From NCBI GenBank assembly GCA_002427755.1, contig DIYO01000001.1, forward strand, positions 62,001 to 126,000: a DNA stretch of 64,000 bases, given 5' to 3'. Position 1 is the first letter of the stretch; every line of letters begins with the position of its first letter. Below are positions 37,363 through 45,442 of the stretch, piece by piece. The notes beneath the pieces were generated by a model. The model did not search any database. It was not told where the DNA came from and worked only from the letters and a program-made list of their open reading frames with translations. The DNA is from Roseivirga sp. UBA6052 (GTDB taxonomy: Bacteria; Bacteroidota; Bacteroidia; Cytophagales; Cyclobacteriaceae). A program made the position numbers and the translations under genes.

Positions 37363-38475
37363 ATGGGAGTTACTAAGAATATAGGAGTATTGCCGGGTGA
37401 TGGTATTGGTCCTGAAGTAGTTCAAGAAGCAATTAAAGTGTTAGATGCCATTGCAGAGGCCTATGGACACAAGTTCAACTATGCATATGGCGATGTAGGA
37501 GCTGTTGCGATTGATAAGACGGGCAATCCACTGCCAGACGAAACCTTAAAGGTTTGTGAGAAATCAGATGCCTTTTTGTTTGGCGCTATCGGTCATCCGA
37601 AATACGATAATGATCCGAGCGCGAAAGTTCGACCAGAACAGGGTCTTTTGAAACTTAGAAAGAGCCTAGGACTCTTTGCAAATATCCGCCCCGTAACCGC
37701 ATACGATAGCCTTTTGCATATGTCTCCTCTTAAGACAGAAAGAGTACAAGGCGTAGATATTGTGGTATATCGTGAGCTAACAGGCGGTATTTATTTCGGA
37801 AACAAAGGAAGAACTGAAAATGGTGCTTATGACCATTGTGAGTATTCTGATTTTGAGATAGACCGCATTTCCAAATTGGCTTTTGAAGCAGCTATGAATC
37901 GCTCCAAGCGAGTGACACTTGTAGATAAGGCGAATGTTCTTGAGACCTCTAGGCTTTGGAGAGAACGTGTGAACGAGATCGCCAAGGACTATCCTGAAGT
38001 AGAATTAGATTGCATGTTTGTGGATAATGCCGCTATGCAAATGATTCAAAACCCTAAGCATTTCGATGTGATCTTAACCGAGAATATGTTTGGAGATATC
38101 ATTTCAGATGAAGCCAGTGTAATTGGAGGGTCACTAGGATTGCTACCTTCAGCGTCAGTAGGAGAGAAGACGGCCATGTTTGAACCAATACATGGTTCAT
38201 ACCCTCAAGCTGCAGGTCAGAATATTGCCAATCCTATCGCCACCATACTTTCTGCAGCCATGATGCTCGATCATCTTGGACTGATTGATGAGGCTATCGA
38301 TGTGCGTCAAGCGGTTAATTCATCCATGAGAAATGGCATGGTGACGCAAGATATTGCCAAAGGTGAAGGATTCGGTACAGATAGAGTAGGAGACTTTATT
38401 GCCAACTTTGTACTAGACGGTGAAGAGTCTTTGGCTACTTCTAATATGAAGCTTGGTATAAGTACAATTATCTAA
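37363..38475 (+). CDS. leuB: 3-isopropylmalate dehydrogenase
   Basis: A 370-residue NAD-dependent decarboxylating dehydrogenase. Motifs include GVLPGDGIGPEVVQEAIKVL at the N-terminus, VVYRELTGGIYFG with the catalytic Tyr, DKANVLETSRLWR with the catalytic Lys, and the nucleotide site FEPIHGSYPQAAGQNIANP. Full length. Last gene of the leu operon; the next gene starts 53 bp downstream with an export signal and is probably separate. Confidence 0.96.
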   Translation: MGVTKNIGVLPGDGIGPEVVQEAIKVLDAIAEAYGHKFNYAYGDVGAVAIDKTGNPLPDETLKVCEKSDAFLFGAIGHPKYDNDPSAKVRPEQGLLKLRKSLGLFANIRPVTAYDSLLHMSPLKTERVQGVDIVVYRELTGGIYFGNKGRTENGAYDHCEYSDFEIDRISKLAFEAAMNRSKRVTLVDKANVLETSRLWRERVNEIAKDYPEVELDCMFVDNAAMQMIQNPKHFDVILTENMFGDIISDEASVIGGSLGLLPSASVGEKTAMFEPIHGSYPQAAGQNIANPIATILSAAMMLDHLGLIDEAIDVRQAVNSSMRNGMVTQDIAKGEGFGTDRVGDFIANFVLDGEESLATSNMKLGISTII

Positions 38476-38528
38476 TTCCAAATCTTATTTGAAATCCATA
38501 CGTTAGCGGAGTAATTAAACTTACTCAT

Positions 38529-38996
38529 ATGAAACTAGTGTGTGGATTTTTACTTTTTCTGCTGGTCACTTCAGTACAAGCTCAATCAGAGGCTTATTTA
38601 AAGAAGAAAGCCGATAAACTGGCGGTAAAATCACCTTTTGAGAAAATCTGGGATGACGAACTTCCGGCTGAGGTTGTTTTTAAAGATGAAGAAATCATAG
38701 CCTTCGTTCCACTGAGAAGACAGACTCCGGTACATTTTTTAGTGGTTCCAAAAAAGCGAATTCCGACCATCAATGACTTAGAAGATGAAGATGCCTACTT
38801 AATCGGAAGAATGTATCAAGTAGCAAGGGATCTAGCCAAAGAATATGGTGTTGCAGAGACTGGATATCGATTGGCAATGAACAATAATGAAGATTCGGGA
38901 CAATCAGTTTTTCACATCCATTTACATCTTTTGGGAGGAATGAAGACCGGACCTATGGTTGAACAGACTTATGTAGATCCGAGGAAAAAGGATTGA
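38529..38996 (+). CDS. HIT-family protein with an export signal
   Basis: A 155-residue histidine-triad protein. The first 19 residues (MKLVCGFLLFLLVTSVQAQ) form a signal peptide, then SEAYLKKKADKLAVKSPFEK. The HIT core is about 45-150: EIIAFVPLRRQTPVHFLVVPKKRI and VFHIHLHLLGGMK with the HxHxHxx triad. Soluble HIT enzymes hydrolyse purine nucleoside phosphoramidates in the cytoplasm, so an exported one is unusual; it may have a different substrate, or the N-terminal stretch may be a membrane anchor. It follows leuB by 53 bp. Confidence 0.85.
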   Translation: MKLVCGFLLFLLVTSVQAQSEAYLKKKADKLAVKSPFEKIWDDELPAEVVFKDEEIIAFVPLRRQTPVHFLVVPKKRIPTINDLEDEDAYLIGRMYQVARDLAKEYGVAETGYRLAMNNNEDSGQSVFHIHLHLLGGMKTGPMVEQTYVDPRKKD

Positions 38997-39010
38997 AGAG
39001 GAACAAGACT

Positions 39011-39400
39011 TTAATTCTTGAGTTTTCTATTTTCTCTCAGAATTCTAGAAGTTGAGTAGAACTTAGACTTTATTGATTTTAAATAGAGAAAAGAACTTAC
39101 TGAAAGAGTTAAAGCGATAAATGCCCATTCCATAAAGAGCTCCCCTGAAGCTCTGTACTGAATTATGTCGAAATAAATACTGAAGGGTATAAGAACAAGA
39201 CTAGAATAGAACGCTGCTTTTCCTTGCTTTAGCTTTTGAGTTAGGTAGAGTCTATGGATTTCTAGATTATCGTGATCATTAAAAGCTAGAGTAATTTCTT
39301 CATCTTTGAATCCTGAGTTCTTCAGATACTCTCGAATTTTACCGTAGTCATACCCGTCATTTTTATAACTATCTATTAAATCTATTATCCTTTCTGACAT
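39011..39400 (-). CDS. Small membrane protein of unknown function
   Basis: A 129-residue protein. The first 50 residues are charged and helical (IDLIDSYKNDGYDYGKIREY) and resemble a soluble N-terminal domain; two hydrophobic helices follow at about 65-80 and 90-108 (FYSSLVLIPFSIYFDIIQ, WAFIALTLSVSSFLYL). The C-terminus is basic. No family recognised. It is divergent from yebC and converges on the HIT gene. Confidence 0.6.
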   Translation of the reverse strand: MSERIIDLIDSYKNDGYDYGKIREYLKNSGFKDEEITLAFNDHDNLEIHRLYLTQKLKQGKAAFYSSLVLIPFSIYFDIIQYRASGELFMEWAFIALTLSVSSFLYLKSIKSKFYSTSRILRENRKLKN

Positions 39401-39458
39401 GTGTTCATTAAATAATCATTCGAAGATAAAATTTTAGGTATAGATATTATTCATTTTA

Positions 39459-39466
39459 TATTTTTG
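39459..39466 (+). promoter_or_regulatory. Bacteroidota -7 promoter box upstream of yebC
   Basis: TATTTTTG matches TAnnTTTG, the -7 element of the Bacteroidota major sigma factor, 18 bp before the yebC start codon. No confident -33 element was found. Confidence 0.45.
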
Positions 39467-39484
39467 CCCAAATAAGAATCCGAA

Positions 39485-40213
39485 ATGGGAAGAGCATTTG
39501 AATATCGTAAAGCAGCTAAGATGAAGCGCTGGGACAAAATGTCCCGAATATTTCCAAAACTAGCTAAGTCTATTACTATGGCGGCTAAAGAGGGTGGTCC
39601 AGACCCGGATATGAATTCTTCTCTTAGAACGGCTATTCAAAATGCTAAGGCGCAGAATATGCCTAAAGACAATATCGATGCGGCCATTAAAAGAGCAACT
39701 AGCAAAGATGTTGAAGCTTTTGTAGAGATTAACTACGAGGGTAAAGGTGCTCATGGTGTATTGGTTTTTGTGGAATGTGCTACTGATAATCAAAATAGGA
39801 CTGTAGCAAATGTCAAGTCTTATTTCAATAAAGCAGGTGGAAGTCTTGTACCCAATGGTTCTCTAGAGTTTATGTTCTCAAGAAAAGCTGTATTTGAGTT
39901 CGAGAAAGTAGAAGATACAGATTTAGAAGAACTCGAATTAGAATTGATTGATGCGGGTTTGGAAGAAATAGAGGAGCAGCAAATTGATGAAGATGAGCCT
40001 GCTAAAGTGTTTATCTATGGTGACTATACAAATTTCGGTTCCCTTCAGACTGCCATTGAAGGTTTGGGTATCGATGTTAAAAACGCCAGTTTGAAGCGAT
40101 TTCCAACCACCCCGGTTCAGTTCAACGATGAGCAATTAGAAGAAATAGAAAAGATGTTGGATAAACTCGAAGAAGATGATGATGTACAAGCCGTGTACAC
40201 GAATATTGAGTAA
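39485..40213 (+). CDS. yebC: YebC/PmpR family transcriptional or translational regulator
   Basis: A 242-residue protein with the family signature: MGRAFEYRKAAKMKRWDKMS at the start, followed by three domains including NYEGKGAHGVLVFVECATDN. The family includes YebC-type DNA-binding regulators and the translation factors that relieve ribosome stalling at polyproline stretches; I cannot assign one of these from sequence. The C-terminal 80 residues are acidic (ELELIDAGLEEIEEQQIDED). A terminator hairpin follows at 40236-40272. Confidence 0.92.
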   Translation: MGRAFEYRKAAKMKRWDKMSRIFPKLAKSITMAAKEGGPDPDMNSSLRTAIQNAKAQNMPKDNIDAAIKRATSKDVEAFVEINYEGKGAHGVLVFVECATDNQNRTVANVKSYFNKAGGSLVPNGSLEFMFSRKAVFEFEKVEDTDLEELELELIDAGLEEIEEQQIDEDEPAKVFIYGDYTNFGSLQTAIEGLGIDVKNASLKRFPTTPVQFNDEQLEEIEKMLDKLEEDDDVQAVYTNIE

Positions 40214-40235
40214 TTAATTCCCTCCCAAGAATTTC

Positions 40236-40272
40236 AAAGCCTCTATTAGTTTTCTGGTAGGGGCTTTTTTTT
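40236..40272 (+). terminator. Rho-independent terminator after yebC
   Basis: AAAGCCTCTA pairs with TAGGGGCTTT around a short loop, with one wobble pair, followed by a run of eight T. It lies 22 bp after the yebC stop. Confidence 0.85.
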
Positions 40273-40275
40273 AAA

Positions 40276-40351
40276 TCATTCTGAATGAGGAACGACTGCG
40301 GCAATCTCCTTTTCTATGAAGGAGACTGCTTCATACCTCGTAGTGACGTTC
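40276..40351. repeat. REP-like palindromic element
   Basis: A short palindromic stretch between genes. GCAATCTCCTT (40301-40311) pairs with AAGGAGACTGC (40319-40329) with one wobble, and the flanks TCATTCTGAATGAGG and GTAGTGACGTTC resemble the repeated extragenic elements common in Bacteroidota intergenic DNA (recalled in general form). No second copy lies in this window. Confidence 0.5.
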
Positions 40352-40417
40352 TTTTTTTTCATTTGGTCTTAACTTTTCACTCGTAACTATTAGCTCGTAA
40401 CTCAAGCCTCGATGAGT

Positions 40418-40433
40418 TTGGCACGCTTTTGGG
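40418..40433 (+). promoter_or_regulatory. Weak sigma-54-like promoter sequence
   Basis: TGGCACG followed by CTTTTGGG resembles the -24/-12 element TGGCACG-N4-TTGC, but the essential GC of the -12 box reads GG. It lies 36 bp before the lipoprotein gene. With the -12 mismatch it may be nonfunctional. Confidence 0.25.
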
Positions 40434-40468
40434 AATAGACCAGTCAAGTCAATCAAATAGGTCAAAAA

Positions 40469-40882
40469 ATGAAAAAACTTTTACTCTTAATATCTGGCAT
40501 TGTGCTACTCAGTAGTTGCGATGTAATCGTTATAGATGAGGCACCATTCGACCCTAGGGATATTTATTTGGGACGTTATGAAGCCGAAGAATACAGTCAG
40601 ACTTTCGATTTGCTGACTAGATATAGAATGCGAATAATTAAGGATGGATATCCTTATAGTAATGTGATTTACTTAAGAAACTTCTATGCAGTAGATATTG
40701 AGGTTTTCGGGGAAATCATAGGAGAAAGAATTAACATTCCTCGACAAGAATCCGGAGGATATATTGTTCAAGGAAGTGGAAGATATGAATATGGAGATGT
40801 GCATTTGAGTTATTCTGTTGAAGACGCACTCTCAGATAGCGGTGTAGCAGATTTTTGTAGCACTGTACTATTCAGAGATTAA
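40469..40882 (+). CDS. Small lipoprotein of unknown function
   Basis: A 137-residue lipoprotein. The signal MKKLLLLISGIVLLSSCDV has a clear lipobox (LSSC, Cys17). The mature part is beta-rich with many Tyr and Asp residues (YLGRYEAEEYSQTFDLLTRY, VQGSGRYEYGDVHLSYSV) and might be a small barrel or sandwich. No family recognised. A strong terminator follows. Confidence 0.72.
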   Translation: MKKLLLLISGIVLLSSCDVIVIDEAPFDPRDIYLGRYEAEEYSQTFDLLTRYRMRIIKDGYPYSNVIYLRNFYAVDIEVFGEIIGERINIPRQESGGYIVQGSGRYEYGDVHLSYSVEDALSDSGVADFCSTVLFRD

Positions 40883-40902
40883 TTGTTGTTTTGAGTTTGA
40901 TC

Positions 40903-40942
40903 TAGCCCGTACCGTTTATTCGGTATGGGCTAATCTGTTTTT
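40903..40942 (+). terminator. Rho-independent terminator after the small lipoprotein gene
   Basis: TAGCCCGTACCG pairs with CGGTATGGGCTA around a six-base loop with one wobble, followed by ATCTG and a short run of T. It lies 21 bp after the stop codon. Confidence 0.85.
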
Positions 40943-41043
40943 AGACCTTATGATTTTCTATACCGTTCATAGAACAGGCTCCAAGTTGCTACATACAACT
41001 TCCTATATTCGCATCCGTAGAAATAGGATCACTCGACTACACT

Positions 41044-43575
41044 ATGAAACGACTCACTAACCTGTTGCTTTGCATTTTCTTATTATTTGCGTACGATGCA
41101 ATAGCGCAGGCCCCCAAAAAGCTCAATGCAGCTGAAATCAAACAGGCTTTAAACAAGCTAGAGGTCTTAGGTACAGCCATGTATCTAGCTGCCCATCCAG
41201 ATGATGAGAATACCAGGATGATTGCCTATCTGGCGAATGAACGTAACCTTAGAACGGCTTATTTAGCCATGACGAGAGGAGACGGGGGTCAGAATTTGAT
41301 TGGAACGGAAATTAGAGAGTATCTGGGTATTATTAGGACGCAAGAGTTATTAGCGGCCAGAAGAAGAGACGGTGGTGAACAATACTTTACAAGAGCCAAT
41401 GATTTTGGGTTTTCGAAAGATCCTGATGAGACTTTAAAGATTTGGGATGAGGAGCAAGTCTTTGCTGATGTTATTTGGAACATCCGTAAGTTTAGGCCAG
41501 ATGTAATTATCACACGGTTTGATACTGCAAGAGTACCAGGGGGAAGAATGCATGGTCATCATACCGCTTCAGCACTTCTAGCTCAAAGAGCATTTGACGC
41601 GGCCAACGATCCAAATGTTTTCCCAGAACAATTAAAATGGGTAGATCCTTGGCAGCCAATTGGCTTATACTGGAATACGTACAACTTTAGAGGTAATTCT
41701 ACTGAAGATAGAACCGGTCAGAAAGAGTATTTTCCTGTAAATCTTGGAGAATACAACGAATTGCTCGGGAAATCTTACGATGAAATATCGGCTATAAGTC
41801 GCTCCCAACACAAATCTCAAGGTTTTGGAAGTACCGGCAGGAGAGGAAATTTAGGAGAGTACTTCAGACACTGGAAGGGAGAACTTCCAAAGCAAGATAT
41901 TCTGGAAGCTGTAGACTTAACCTGGACCAGAGTAGAAGGAGGTCAAGCAATAGGAGCATTAATTTCTAGGGCAAATGACAATTACGATTTAGAGAACCCC
42001 TCAGCCATAATTGGTGATTTAATGGAGGCTAGAGAACTGATTTCGAATATCTCGGATGAATACTGGAAAAATGTAAAACTTAAAGAACTAGATCTTATCA
42101 TAAAATCGGTTTTAGGTCTTTACCTAGAAGTTGTTGCGAGAGACTTTAGTGGGGTTGCAGGAGAAACCATTGAATACAGTGTTGAAGCAATTAATCGTTC
42201 AAATGCGAATGTGAAATTGCTAGATGTTGAGTTCCTTGATTACGATATCTCAAAAGTCTTTGGGAAAGAACTGCCTTTTAACATACGAGTGCAAGAATCG
42301 GGTCAGTTGACATTAAAAGGAGAGGATTCACAGCCCTATTGGTTAGTTGATGAAGCAGCATTGGGCATGTACAGAGTGGATGATCAAAGTCTAAGAGGGC
42401 TGCCTGAAAATCCAGCGGCTATTTCGGCACATTTTAACTTAATGATTGAAGGCAAACCTTATACCTGGAAGACAGACCTTGTTTTTAAAAGAAATGATAG
42501 AGTCGATGGTGAAGTCTATCGTCCTTTTGTTATAACACCTCAGGTTTTTGTAAACATTGAGCAGCCAGTTTCAATTTTCGCTGATGGTGAATCAAAAGTA
42601 GTTGATGTGGTAGTGAAGTCGGGTAAAGACAATGTTACTGGATCATTGAATATTGATTTACCAGAAGGATGGCGATCAGATATCAATAATCTCCCTATAT
42701 CACTGAAAACCAAAGGAGAAGAGAAAAGAATTAGAGTGAATGTGCTACCACCAGCTAATGCATCTGAGGGTCAAGTCAAGGCTTCTTTCAACATTGGTGG
42801 TCAAGTATACGATCGTGGCCTTAAGATTATCGACTACAAGCACATTCCAATTCAAACCATTTTTCCTAAAGCAGAAGCAAAAGTGGTAAAGCTTGAATTG
42901 CAAAAGAAGGGGCAATACATTGGATACATTATGGGATCTGGAGATGCGATTCCTCAAAGTCTGGAGCAAGTAGGATATACAGTAGATATTCTTGATCCGA
43001 ATAGTATAACTGATGAAGCAAGTCTGGCCAATTATGATGCAGTAATCGTTGGTATACGGGCTTATAATACGCAAGAACGTATGCGCTTTATTCAACCTTG
43101 GTTAATGGAATACGTGCAAAAAGGAGGTACTGTAATTGCGCAGTACAACACCTCTATGAGGAACAATATGGAATTGGGGCCATATCCATTTTCAATATCT
43201 AGAGATAGGGTAACTGTTGAAGAAGCTGAGGTGAGAATTTTAGCGCCTGATCATCCGCTCATTGATGGGCCTAATAAGATTACCTCTAAAGATTTCGAAG
43301 GTTGGGTACAGGAAAGAGGTCTATATTTCCCTAATCAATGGGATGAGAGATACACTCCAATTCTATCATCGAATGATCCCGGAGAGACTCCAAAAAATGG
43401 AGGATTATTGGTGGCACAATATGGCCAAGGTTACTATGTGTATACTGGCTATTCTTGGTTTAGAGAGCTACCGGCAGGTGTAGCCGGAGCTTTCAGGATT
43501 TTTACAAATATGATTTCTTTGGGTCAGGATCAACCGAATCCAACTAAACTTCAATCCATTGAAAACAAAAATTAA
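41044..43575 (+). CDS. PIG-L family deacetylase, large secreted form
   Basis: An 843-residue secreted protein with signal peptide MKRLTNLLLCIFLLFAYDAIAQ. Residues about 35-250 are a PIG-L/LmbE deacetylase: metal motif YLAAHPDDENTRM (about 40-52) and HGHHTASALLAQR. These zinc enzymes remove N-acetyl groups from glycans and thiol-sugar conjugates. A central beta-sandwich region follows, then about 615-810 resembles a glutamine-amidotransferase-like or ThuA-like domain (YIGYIMGSGDAIPQSLEQVG, YDAVIVGIRAYN, PWLMEYVQKGGTVIAQYN), as in other long Bacteroidota members. Its stop shares a base with the next small gene. Confidence 0.87.
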   Translation: MKRLTNLLLCIFLLFAYDAIAQAPKKLNAAEIKQALNKLEVLGTAMYLAAHPDDENTRMIAYLANERNLRTAYLAMTRGDGGQNLIGTEIREYLGIIRTQELLAARRRDGGEQYFTRANDFGFSKDPDETLKIWDEEQVFADVIWNIRKFRPDVIITRFDTARVPGGRMHGHHTASALLAQRAFDAANDPNVFPEQLKWVDPWQPIGLYWNTYNFRGNSTEDRTGQKEYFPVNLGEYNELLGKSYDEISAISRSQHKSQGFGSTGRRGNLGEYFRHWKGELPKQDILEAVDLTWTRVEGGQAIGALISRANDNYDLENPSAIIGDLMEARELISNISDEYWKNVKLKELDLIIKSVLGLYLEVVARDFSGVAGETIEYSVEAINRSNANVKLLDVEFLDYDISKVFGKELPFNIRVQESGQLTLKGEDSQPYWLVDEAALGMYRVDDQSLRGLPENPAAISAHFNLMIEGKPYTWKTDLVFKRNDRVDGEVYRPFVITPQVFVNIEQPVSIFADGESKVVDVVVKSGKDNVTGSLNIDLPEGWRSDINNLPISLKTKGEEKRIRVNVLPPANASEGQVKASFNIGGQVYDRGLKIIDYKHIPIQTIFPKAEAKVVKLELQKKGQYIGYIMGSGDAIPQSLEQVGYTVDILDPNSITDEASLANYDAVIVGIRAYNTQERMRFIQPWLMEYVQKGGTVIAQYNTSMRNNMELGPYPFSISRDRVTVEEAEVRILAPDHPLIDGPNKITSKDFEGWVQERGLYFPNQWDERYTPILSSNDPGETPKNGGLLVAQYGQGYYVYTGYSWFRELPAGVAGAFRIFTNMISLGQDQPNPTKLQSIENKN

Positions 43576-43709
43576 TGCAGTCGAAAGAACAGAATAAAAC
43601 TGATTCTCAAGAAGAAAAGCAAAATTGGACTAAGATGTATGTCTTAGTTATGGCGGTGCTTGCCATTCAGATTGTATTGTATTATTGGTTTACCAACACT
43701 TTTTCATGA
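43575..43709 (+). CDS. 44-residue single-helix membrane peptide between deacetylase and symporter
   Basis: The frame opens at an ATG that overlaps the deacetylase stop (TAATG) and closes with a TGA overlapping the symporter start (ATGA). The product has a charged N-terminal segment (MQSKEQNKTDSQEEKQNW) and one hydrophobic helix (MYVLVMAVLAIQIVLYYWF). Both stop-start overlaps argue strongly that it is translated. Many sodium:solute symporters have a tiny one- or two-helix partner gene beside them; this one could be such a partner. It is too short for a length cut-off and is easily missed. Confidence 0.75.
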   Translation: MQSKEQNKTDSQEEKQNWTKMYVLVMAVLAIQIVLYYWFTNTFS

Positions 43710-45421
43710 ACGCAACTAGCATTCATACCCTAGACTGGGTTGTACTTTTTGGAACTCTGATTTTTATAGTGGCCTATGGTGTCTGGAAAACACGAGGCAA
43801 ACAAGATATGGAGGGTTATCTCAGAGGAGGTAATGATAGTAAGTGGTGGGTGATAGGTCTCTCCATAATGGCAACGCAAGCCAGTGCAATAACCTTCCTC
43901 TCAACTCCGGGTCAGGCATTTAATGACGGCATGCGTTTCGTCCAGTTCTATTTCGGCTTGCCGATTGCTATGATTATTATTTCAATCTTCTTTCTACCAC
44001 TTTATTACAAAGCCAAGGTTTATACCGCTTATGAGTATTTGGAGAGTAGGTTTGATATGAAAACTAGGATGCTTGCTGCATTTATCTTCTTAATTCAAAG
44101 AGGGCTTGCCGCAGGAATTACCATCTACGCACCTTCAATTATTCTTTCTACTCTTTTAGGTTGGCCTCTACAGGCAACCACTATTGTAATTGGGGTGCTT
44201 GTGATCATTTATACAGTGTCTGGAGGAACTAAAGCTGTGACACAAACACAGAAACAGCAGATGGCTGTAATGATGGGAGGGATGATCATAGCAGGTATAC
44301 TTGTAATTACTTCTTTACCGGAAGGTGTAGGCTTTAAAGATGCCTTAAACGTTGCAGGCAAAATGGGTAAGCTTAATGTGGTTAACTTTGAGTTCGACCT
44401 TACTGATAGATATAATTTCTGGTCTGGTGTTACAGGAGCGGTTTTCTTGTTTCTGTCTTATTTTGGAACAGACCAGAGCCAAGTACAGCGCTATCTCTCC
44501 GGTAAAACATTAAAAGAAAGCCGCATGGGCTTAATGATGAACGGATTACTCAAGGTTCCAATGCAGTTCATCATTCTTTTTATAGGGGCTATGGTCTTTG
44601 TCTTTTATCAGTATAACCAGCCACCAGTTTTCTTTAATGAAACGGTAAGGCAAGAGATTCTTCAATCAGAAGAATATGCAGAGGAATTCAGAGGATATGA
44701 GATAGCTTATGAAGACGTATTTACAGAAAAAAGGCAGCTTGTTGATGAGCTCAACTCAGCTATAGATCAAGATAACGAGACGGCTGTTCTTGTTGCACAA
44801 AAGGAATTAAATAGGTTAGAGGCCGAGGGCTTAAGCATTAAAGAAAATGCTAAATCATTAATTGAGGAGGCTGATCTAGAATCCAATGATAAAGATTATG
44901 TATTCATGCGTTTCGTTATGAGTACCATGCCTGTCGGTATTGTAGGTTTGTTATTTGCCGTAATATTCTCTGCGGCTATGTCTAGTACTTCTTCTGAGCT
45001 GAATGCCTTAGGGTCAACCACTACGATTGATTTCTATAAAAGAAGGATTAAGCAAGATGGTGATGACGAACACTACTTAAAATCTTCTAAGATGTTTACG
45101 CTTGGGTGGGGTGTAATAGCGATAATATTTGCTAGTACCTTATCCCTATTCGAGAATCTAATACAGGCTGTGAATTTGATCGGATCTCTGTTTTACCCGA
45201 TAGTATTGGGGATTTTTGTAGTAGCGTTCTTCTTCAAATCAATTAGGAGTAATGCGGTTTTCATTTCAGCAATTATAAGTCAGATCATTGTGATACTCGT
45301 ACACTATTTAAACGTTCAAGGAACTGCTGGAATATTCACTATGGGCTTTCTTTGGTATAACGCTTTCGGATGTATTTTGGTGGTATTGATTGGGTGGCTA
45401 TTAAACAGGTTGATAAAATAA
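43706..45421 (+). CDS. Sodium:solute symporter (SSS family)
   Basis: About 571 residues from ATG 43706; an earlier TTG at 43685 would overlap the small peptide gene and lacks support. Thirteen or so membrane helices are visible. The SSS signature spans about 60-190 (WWVIGLSIMATQASAITFLS, FVQFYFGLPIAM, AAGITIYAPSIILS) and later GAVFLFLSYFGTDQSQVQRYLSGK. An unusual acidic, coiled-coil-like insertion lies at about 315-400 (EYAEEFRGYEIAYEDV, QKELNRLEAEGLSIKENAK) between helices. It is coupled to the PIG-L deacetylase and may take up the sugar it releases; the substrate is unknown. Confidence 0.9.
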   Translation: MNATSIHTLDWVVLFGTLIFIVAYGVWKTRGKQDMEGYLRGGNDSKWWVIGLSIMATQASAITFLSTPGQAFNDGMRFVQFYFGLPIAMIIISIFFLPLYYKAKVYTAYEYLESRFDMKTRMLAAFIFLIQRGLAAGITIYAPSIILSTLLGWPLQATTIVIGVLVIIYTVSGGTKAVTQTQKQQMAVMMGGMIIAGILVITSLPEGVGFKDALNVAGKMGKLNVVNFEFDLTDRYNFWSGVTGAVFLFLSYFGTDQSQVQRYLSGKTLKESRMGLMMNGLLKVPMQFIILFIGAMVFVFYQYNQPPVFFNETVRQEILQSEEYAEEFRGYEIAYEDVFTEKRQLVDELNSAIDQDNETAVLVAQKELNRLEAEGLSIKENAKSLIEEADLESNDKDYVFMRFVMSTMPVGIVGLLFAVIFSAAMSSTSSELNALGSTTTIDFYKRRIKQDGDDEHYLKSSKMFTLGWGVIAIIFASTLSLFENLIQAVNLIGSLFYPIVLGIFVVAFFFKSIRSNAVFISAIISQIIVILVHYLNVQGTAGIFTMGFLWYNAFGCILVVLIGWLLNRLIK

Positions 45422-45437
45422 CATATGTATATATGTT
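45420..45437. terminator. Short inverted repeat between convergent genes
   Basis: AACATAT and ATATGTT arms around GTAT, between the symporter stop and the stop of the opposite-strand nuclease gene. AT-rich, so weak; it could be a bidirectional transcription end. Confidence 0.35.
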
Positions 45438-45442
45438 AAATA

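Noticed and set aside
40381..40402. Direct repeat of CTCGTAACT before the small lipoprotein gene
   Set aside because: Short simple repeat; I see nothing beyond low-complexity duplication in the intergenic DNA.
43685..43705. TTG start for the sodium:solute symporter
   Set aside because: Overlaps the small coupled gene; the ATG at 43706 makes an ATGA overlap with it.
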